In this document: positions 58,701-64,000 of the stretch, one piece after another
How the letters are laid out: each line of letters starts with the position of its first letter
Numbering within the stretch: the first letter of the stretch is position 1
DNA from: Paralichthys olivaceus
Taxonomy: Eukaryota > Chordata > Actinopteri > Pleuronectiformes > Paralichthyidae
Assembly (NCBI RefSeq): GCF_024713975.1
Contig: NC_091100.1
Span: 16,004,001-16,068,000, forward strand
Length of the DNA: 64,000 nucleotides
Reading direction: 5' to 3'
The notes under the pieces: model-generated
What the model was told of the DNA's origin: nothing
Databases searched by the model: none
What the model saw: only the letters and a program-made list of their open reading frames with translations
Program-made: the position numbers and the translations under genes

Positions 58701-60503
58701 TGGGGCTTTCCAGTTGTGAGTCATGGTGTTTTCCTTTCAAATAAAATTAAAACCTTTTCACATATAAATGGATTTGCAGAAAATATTTTAAGTGTCAGAT
58801 TTCTGACCATTGTTTTCAATGTTAAGATTTAGATGATTATCTGGCATTGAAGGCTTAACACTAAATGTGCTGCAAACATTCTGGAGCATTACAAGGGACT
58901 TTGGGAGCCCCAGGCAAAGGGACCTCGATGTCCTACATGCATGGCACCAAAGTCAACTCCCGACCCAAAGAAACACATGATACCAAACCACATCATTCCA
59001 ATATTCAAATGATTCTTTTAGTATCAAACTATAAACAAAGAATCTCTCTCACACACACACACACACCAAACTTTGCAGGTTCTCTGGACATTCTCCGGGG
59101 GCTGGTCTAACTGACAACCTCCATACTTTCTGCAATAACATGTATATGGAATTGCACGCCATATAAATGTTGGTCAAACATCTTTATTGTACTGTGAATT
59201 TTACTTCTGACATAGTGGAGCAGTGACTGAGCTGGAACACAAGACACCTCTGTCTCTTTCCATTTTTCCATGGCACAGTAAACTCACCCTCAACCACAGA
59301 GACTGAAGGTTGTGTGTAAATCTCTTTGCTCACACAGACAGTTCTGATGAAAAAGAAGGGGACCAGCTGAAGAGGAAGACATTTGGTGAATATGAGCTGA
59401 ACTCTTTATGAAATGGAAAGATGAATATAACAGCAACATAAAGAAAGATGCAACTTCAATTTGTTCTGCTTTTTTCTTTTGCTGAGAAGTCCAGTTTATT
59501 TTATTTTCGTTATCTTCAACAGATCATTACACCCAAGAAGGATGGGTCTACTTTCGCTCTAGTTTCTACTTTATTTCCTCTGAGAAGAAATCCTGGCCAG
59601 CAAGTAGAGGTGACTGTCTGCAGAAAGGAGCGGACCTGGTGATCATCAACAGCAAAGAGGAAAATGTGCGAATGAGAATGACAACTCTTATGAAAGAGTA
59701 AAATCATACTGATTATATTCCAATTTGATATAATTATGGTCTGTCCCTCTGTCTCTGTAAACAAGGAATTCACAAGACAGTTCAGACAGCTCTTATGGAT
59801 CGGACTGAGTGACAATGAGACAGAAGGGACTTGGAAATGGGTGGATGGGACTTTGCTGAACACAAGGTTCATAAATAACCTTTTTTTTAAATAGTGCTAT
59901 TACTGAATAAAAAGGTAGTCTCTTTCTTTAACCGTTTGTAAAACACTGAAACCTGACTGCTGTGCAATGCAATATATAAAATATTTTCACTCTGCAACAC
60001 TTTGCAATTTATTAAGTATTTATACAAACCAAAATGTCTGACAGAGATGAAGTGAGCAGAAATGACAATTGTAGTGAGAGGGATATCCCCAATAATGGTA
60101 GTATATATATATGAGTAGGCATATTGTGTATCAAAGCAAACTAGTGTTAATCATAAGCCACAATCAGCTGTCACCATGATCACAATCCACCATCACAATG
60201 TAATAATTTATTCCCCATATAACTAATGACATGTACTTTAGTTCAGTACGTGTCAGTTCAATATTGATCTTTAATTTGCCTCTGTGTTTCTGGCTGTTTA
60301 TTAAACAGGTCTGTTTGTGTGTGTTTCAGTTAAAAGCTCATTCTGATTTTAATTTCAGCTACTGGCAACCTGGGGAACCAAACTCCTTTGAGAACAGTGA
60401 TGAAGACTGTGGAATGACAAAGTTCAATGAAGACAAATACAACTGGAATGATGAACAATGTAACAAGCTGAACTTCTGGATCTGTGAAAAGATGTTGGCT
60501 TAA
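58170..60503 (+). CDS. CTLR gene E: small type II C-type lectin receptor with canonical EPN/WND site
   Basis: Six exons: 58170-58203, 58400-58480, 59338-59385, 59523-59665, 59766-59866, 60359-60503. They total 552 nt, 183 residues, phases 1-1-1-0-2. The cytoplasmic tail is tiny (MDKNLPDASAT) with no tyrosine. The transmembrane segment is about 15-34 (LVVLGLGLLCILQAALNIS). The stalk is only about 16 residues, so the lectin head sits close to the membrane. The CTLD (about 55-183) is short form with four core cysteines and has WIGLSDNETEGTWKWVDG, EPN and YNWNDEQC, then WICEK. EPN/WND is the mannose-type calcium/sugar signature, so this is the most likely true lectin of the plus-strand set. Donors after CTLD1 (GTGCGA) and CTLD2 (GTTCAT) are weak. 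AATAAA follows at 60776. With no tail motif it may need an adaptor or act as a decoy. Confidence 0.85.
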
Positions 60504-60775
60504 TAATGCTGCACCCAAACACACCACACTGGTAACGGGTGAGCTGCAGGGAAAGTGGCTCATTAAAATGCAAGGACATAAACAGCCAAGATACGTTTTG
60601 ACATGTCACCGTAGTAAGAGAACTTAATAACAAAGATAATGATAGTTAGTCTGATTCAATCCGGGGTCCTGGTATTGTACATGCTGCCTGTGTCATTTGT
60701 TTTCATACTGTAGCTTCTGTAAACATGTGCTTGCTGTTCTGACTATTTGTTACCAGAATCACACTTTATCTTGTG

Positions 60776-60781
60776 AATAAA
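60776..60781 (+). terminator. Gene E polyadenylation signal
   Basis: AATAAA, 273 nt after the gene E stop codon. Confidence 0.65.
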
Positions 60782-60869
60782 TGTTTTGTATCCACTTTGT
60801 TAAAATGGTCTGGTTTTGATTTCCTATTGAAATTGACATCTTGACACACAGCATAGGCCATCTACTTTT

Positions 60870-61800
60870 GGTACAGTGAATACTGTGAAGTCCGGGTAAA
60901 ATAAGTATTTTGACACGACACCATTTTTCTCAGTAAATATATTTCCAAAAGGTGCTATTGACATGAAATTTTCACCAGATGTTGGTAACAACCCAAGTAA
61001 TCCATACATACAAAGACACCAAAACAAAGTTCAGAAATGAAGTTATGTGTAATAATGTGAAATGACACAGGGAAAAATCATTGAACACATGAAGAAAGGG
61101 AGGTGCAAAAAGGCATGGAAAGCCAAGACAACAGTTGAACTCTATCAGTAATTAAAAAGCAATCCAGCCCCTTGTCTGTGCTCACCATGCAAGACTCCAC
61201 TGATGAAGAAAAAGCATGTGGAAGCTTGTTTAAAGTTTGCTGCGCAACATTTGGACAAGCCTGTGGAATACTGGGAAAATATAGTCTGGTCAGATGAGAG
61301 TAAAATTGACCTCTTTGGATGCCATAATACACACCATGCATGGAGGACAAATGGCACTGCACATCACCCTAAAAACACCATACCAACAATGAAGTTTGGA
61401 GGTGGGAACATCAAGGTGTGGGGCTACTTTTCAGCATACGGTACTGGCAAACTTCATGTATAATGATAACACAGGACACCGATGTATGCTTTCGAGTCAT
61501 AACTCCATTTACTGACCACCTTGAGACATATTACACAAATGCATTCTGGGAGCTAAGCCTCCTGGGAATAGTAGTCCCACTACTACTACACTTCACATAA
61601 TTGAAGGAAGGATGAATGGAAAAATGTACAGAGAATTCTTCATAAAAATCTGCTGCCATCTACCAGGATGATGAAGATGAAATGAGGGTGGACATTTCAG
61701 CAACACAATGATCCCAAACACAGCCAAGGAAACTCTCAATTGGTTTCAGAGAAAGAAAATAAAGCTGCTAGAATGGCCCATTGGTGCAGCATGATTAAAT
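60870..61800 (+). mobile_element. Degenerate Tc1-like transposon
   Basis: The left part has noncoding Tc1-family sequence (TGAAATGACACAGGGAAAAA, TCTATCAGTAATTAAAAAGC). The plus strand then encodes transposase pieces: KKHVEACLKFAAQHLDKP, NIVWSDESKIDLFG and, later, QHNDPKHTAKETLNWFQRKK near 61697-61755. The SDES and HNDPKH motifs surround catalytic aspartates of the DDE domain. The N-terminal DNA-binding part is deleted. Foreign-looking sequence (about 61490-61680) and stops interrupt the rest, so the copy is inactive. End positions are approximate. Confidence 0.85.
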
Positions 61801-61979
61801 GTAAAAGGGACTGTATGTGCTCTGAGCTCAAAGCTCAAAGAAACAGCATCTATACAGTTCGAGGACATGTTACATAAGACAGTATAACAATGTTTCACAA
61901 TCACAAATAAATTATGAAACCTTTCTCTGAAAACCCTTCTGCTCTCATTGACAGTCTTGTGATTATCAGTAAAGAAAAC

Positions 61980-62110
61980 AATCAGAATTTATTGTCATTG
62001 TAACAATTTGACATTGCTCAATGAAATTTAGGTGCCGTCTTTACAGTGCAGGTAAAAAAGTGAAGATAAATAGATAAAAGGTCTGTCAGAAAATAAAAAA
62101 TAAAAAAGTA
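61980..62110. repeat. Fish retroelement 3'-tail-like insertion
   Basis: AATTTATTGTCATTGTAACA and related sequence resemble 41690-41760. It lies in an interval (about 61905-62140) that is absent from the otherwise similar flank of gene E. Confidence 0.5.
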
Positions 62111-62150
62111 AGAAATATAAAAACACTATGCTATAAAGAAAGGTCACATA

Positions 62151-62890
62151 AAAACAAGGTCACATTGCAAAGTCAGAATGAAAAAAAAATGGAGGTGACA
62201 AGATGAAGAAAGATAGGAAGTTAAATGTGGTCTTTAGCAGTTTAATATGAGGAGCAGAAACACAGAAGCAGTTCACAGCTAAGACAGAGAGTCGTGTCGT
62301 AGTGCAGTGGGCGCAGTGCATTGACTTCTGTCTGTAAAACACAGTCTGAGGTGAACATGGACAAAAACCTGCCTGATGCTTCAGCAACAAGTAAGTAACA
62401 TTAAGAGTGATCAGAGTGATACTGTTCTTGTGACTGATTTAGCAACAAGCTAAATATTGAGTGGGTTATTTTTACCCAGAGACAGTGTACAAGAAGTGAA
62501 GAGTTTTTTGTTCAAAGAACACAATATCAGACATGGCTTCCTAATAAGAAGAATGATGGTTTTGTATGTGTGGTATTTGCACACAGACAGAAAACTGGTT
62601 GTCCTGGGCCTCGGACTCCTGTGTATCCTCCAAGCTGCTCTCAACATTTCCCTGCGTCTTGCTCTTTGTAAGTTGCCTTTAATTTACTCTGTAATTTCAT
62701 CCTGTGTCATCGCCCTGAAATTCAACAGGTGAATGTGATGAAACCAGAAATTAAAAAGTTACGTCAACTAAATATGATCATCATTTGACAGCTCTCTGGA
62801 TATTTTGTAGTTAGCTAGATTTATGACAAAACAGCATTTTGTGCCTTGTGGTTGATGGTTAGACAAAATTCTAAGGTCATGTAAGAAAAT
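62151..62890 (+). repeat. Tandem-duplicated block carrying gene F exons 1-2
   Basis: Near-identical partner of 57983-58700. The encoded tail and transmembrane exons are the same as those of gene E. Confidence 0.9.
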
Positions 62891-63528
62891 AATGGGTCTG
62901 TTTCTCCCAGTGTGGAAAAACTGATGAACAAATGTAATTTTGATTCTGGTCTTTCAGACATTTCTGATTAAAAAAAACATCAGCTATTGAAGCCAGTTGT
63001 AAAAATCTGACTGGAGAGCCTGAAGACCCCCTGCCATAACCCTGACCCTAACCCTAGAAGGATTTATATCACCTATCTGATAATTCCAGATGTCCGTCTG
63101 TATGTGCAATGGATTTCTTAGAAAGATGTTCATCTATCATCTATTTTTAGTACAGGAAACTCACCATCAACCACAGTAGCTAAAGGTCATGTGGAAATCT
63201 CTTTGCTCACACAGACAGTTCTGGTGCAAGGACACCAGATTACGAGGCTGTGACCAAAAACCTGACAGAAGAGGCGAAGATGTTGAGGAGGAAGTTGGAA
63301 ATATTTGGTGAATATGAAACAGGAAAAAAAAAAAATATATATATACAATTTCAAGGTTTTTTTTCAATGACGTTATCCTCAACAGATCATTACACCCGAA
63401 AGCAATGGGTGTATTTCCAGCCTAGTTTCTATTACATTTCCTCTGAGAAGAAATCCTGGCGAGACAGTAGAGACGACTGTCTGCAGAAAGGAGCAGACCT
63501 GGTGATTATCAACAGCAAAGAGGAACAG
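62357..63528 (+). CDS. CTLR gene F: partial type II C-type lectin-like receptor (runs off right edge)
   Basis: Four exons are visible: 62357-62390, 62587-62667, 63215-63307, 63386-63528 (117 codons), phases 1-1-1-0. The tail (MDKNLPDASAT) and transmembrane exon are identical in protein to gene E. The stalk (GARTPDYEAVTKNLTEEA) and first CTLD exon (WVYFQPSFYYISSEKKSW) are nearly identical to gene D. The CTLD2 and CTLD3 exons are not in the window. After the CTLD1 exon the D-like sequence stops at about 63568 and a T-rich repeat begins, so the gene may be interrupted or may simply have a larger intron. Whether it is functional cannot be judged. Confidence 0.75.
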
Positions 63529-63568
63529 GTTAGTGTGTTATATGTGTGGATGTTGGAAATGCATGAAC

Positions 63569-64000
63569 CACGGTTATTATAGTTTTGAAATTTTCATAAG
63601 TTTTTATTATTTAGTTTTTCAATTTGCTTTTTTTAAATTTCAGTTTAGTTTTAGTTAGTTCAAGAAGTGATTATTTGTAGTTTTAGTTTAGTTTTTATTT
63701 TGAGGAATCGACTAGTTTCAGTTTAGTTTTTATTTAGTTTTAGTCTTAGTTTTAGTTTTTCCAGGTATTAAGAGAAAGCCTTGACTTGTAGAAGCTGAAA
63801 AAGGATGAAACAATGTGTGACACCAAATATGGTTTATCAAGTCCTTTAACTTCATTCTTTAACCATCACCTGCAGGACAGGCAGTAATCGAGGGAGAAAA
63901 CGAAGCTGAATTTATCTGCAATTCAGTTTAGTTTTAGTTAGTTTTGCATTGTTCATTGTAGTTTTTATTTAGTTTTTGGTTTTTTGTAATTGTCGTTTTT
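63569..64000. repeat. T-rich dispersed repeat inserted in gene F intron
   Basis: Reiterated TTTAGTTTTAGTTAGTT-type units flank a less repetitive core (63760-63920), and a similar T-rich tract reappears at the right edge. The left boundary is exact by comparison with gene D, which lacks it. The right end is outside the window. Confidence 0.6.

Overview
The window is vertebrate nuclear DNA, most likely from a percomorph-type teleost fish. The evidence is short exons with GT-AG (and two GC-AG) introns, CA/GT microsatellites, degenerate Tc1, hAT and L1-like elements, and four genes recognisable by protein similarity from memory. No database search was run. All exon chains were built by hand from ORFs, splice consensus and reading phase.

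Positions 1-38,000 hold four conserved genes, all on the minus strand and in this order: the 5' part of envoplakin (evpl; start codon at 7,188, gene running off the left edge), srp68 (13,200-22,249), polg2 (23,084-28,226) and ddx5 (30,067-37,994). For srp68, polg2 and ddx5 the exon chain closes in frame from ATG to stop, giving 592, 469 and 634 residues. evpl contributes its first 294 codons. The genes do not share a pathway: a plakin of cell junctions, a signal recognition particle subunit, the accessory subunit of mitochondrial DNA polymerase, and a DEAD-box RNA helicase. EVPL-SRP68 and POLG2-DDX5 are neighbour pairs on human chromosome 17, so the block is conserved linkage.

Positions 38,300-64,000 are an accessory immune-type region with six type II membrane C-type lectin-like receptor (CTLR) genes. 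Three lie on the minus strand (A 40,725-41,486 truncated; B 42,705-47,026; C 48,839-52,718). Three lie on the plus strand (D 54,519-57,273; E 58,170-60,503; F 62,357 to beyond the right edge). C and D are head to head. Each intact gene has the layout cytoplasmic tail / transmembrane exon / stalk exon / three lectin-domain (CTLD) exons, with intron phases 1-1-1-0-2. A and B have tyrosine-bearing tails resembling fish CD209-like receptors. C-F share a different transmembrane exon ending in an Asn-Ile-Ser sequon. The sugar-binding motifs differ: E has canonical EPN/WND, B has QPD/WND, and C and D have degenerate versions.

The lectin region is evolving quickly. Gene F is a mosaic of an E-like 5' part and a D-like 3' part. 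A hAT-type MITE lies in gene D, and F preserves the matching empty site. Gene A has lost its lectin exons next to an L1-like relic. A degenerate Tc1 element sits between E and F.
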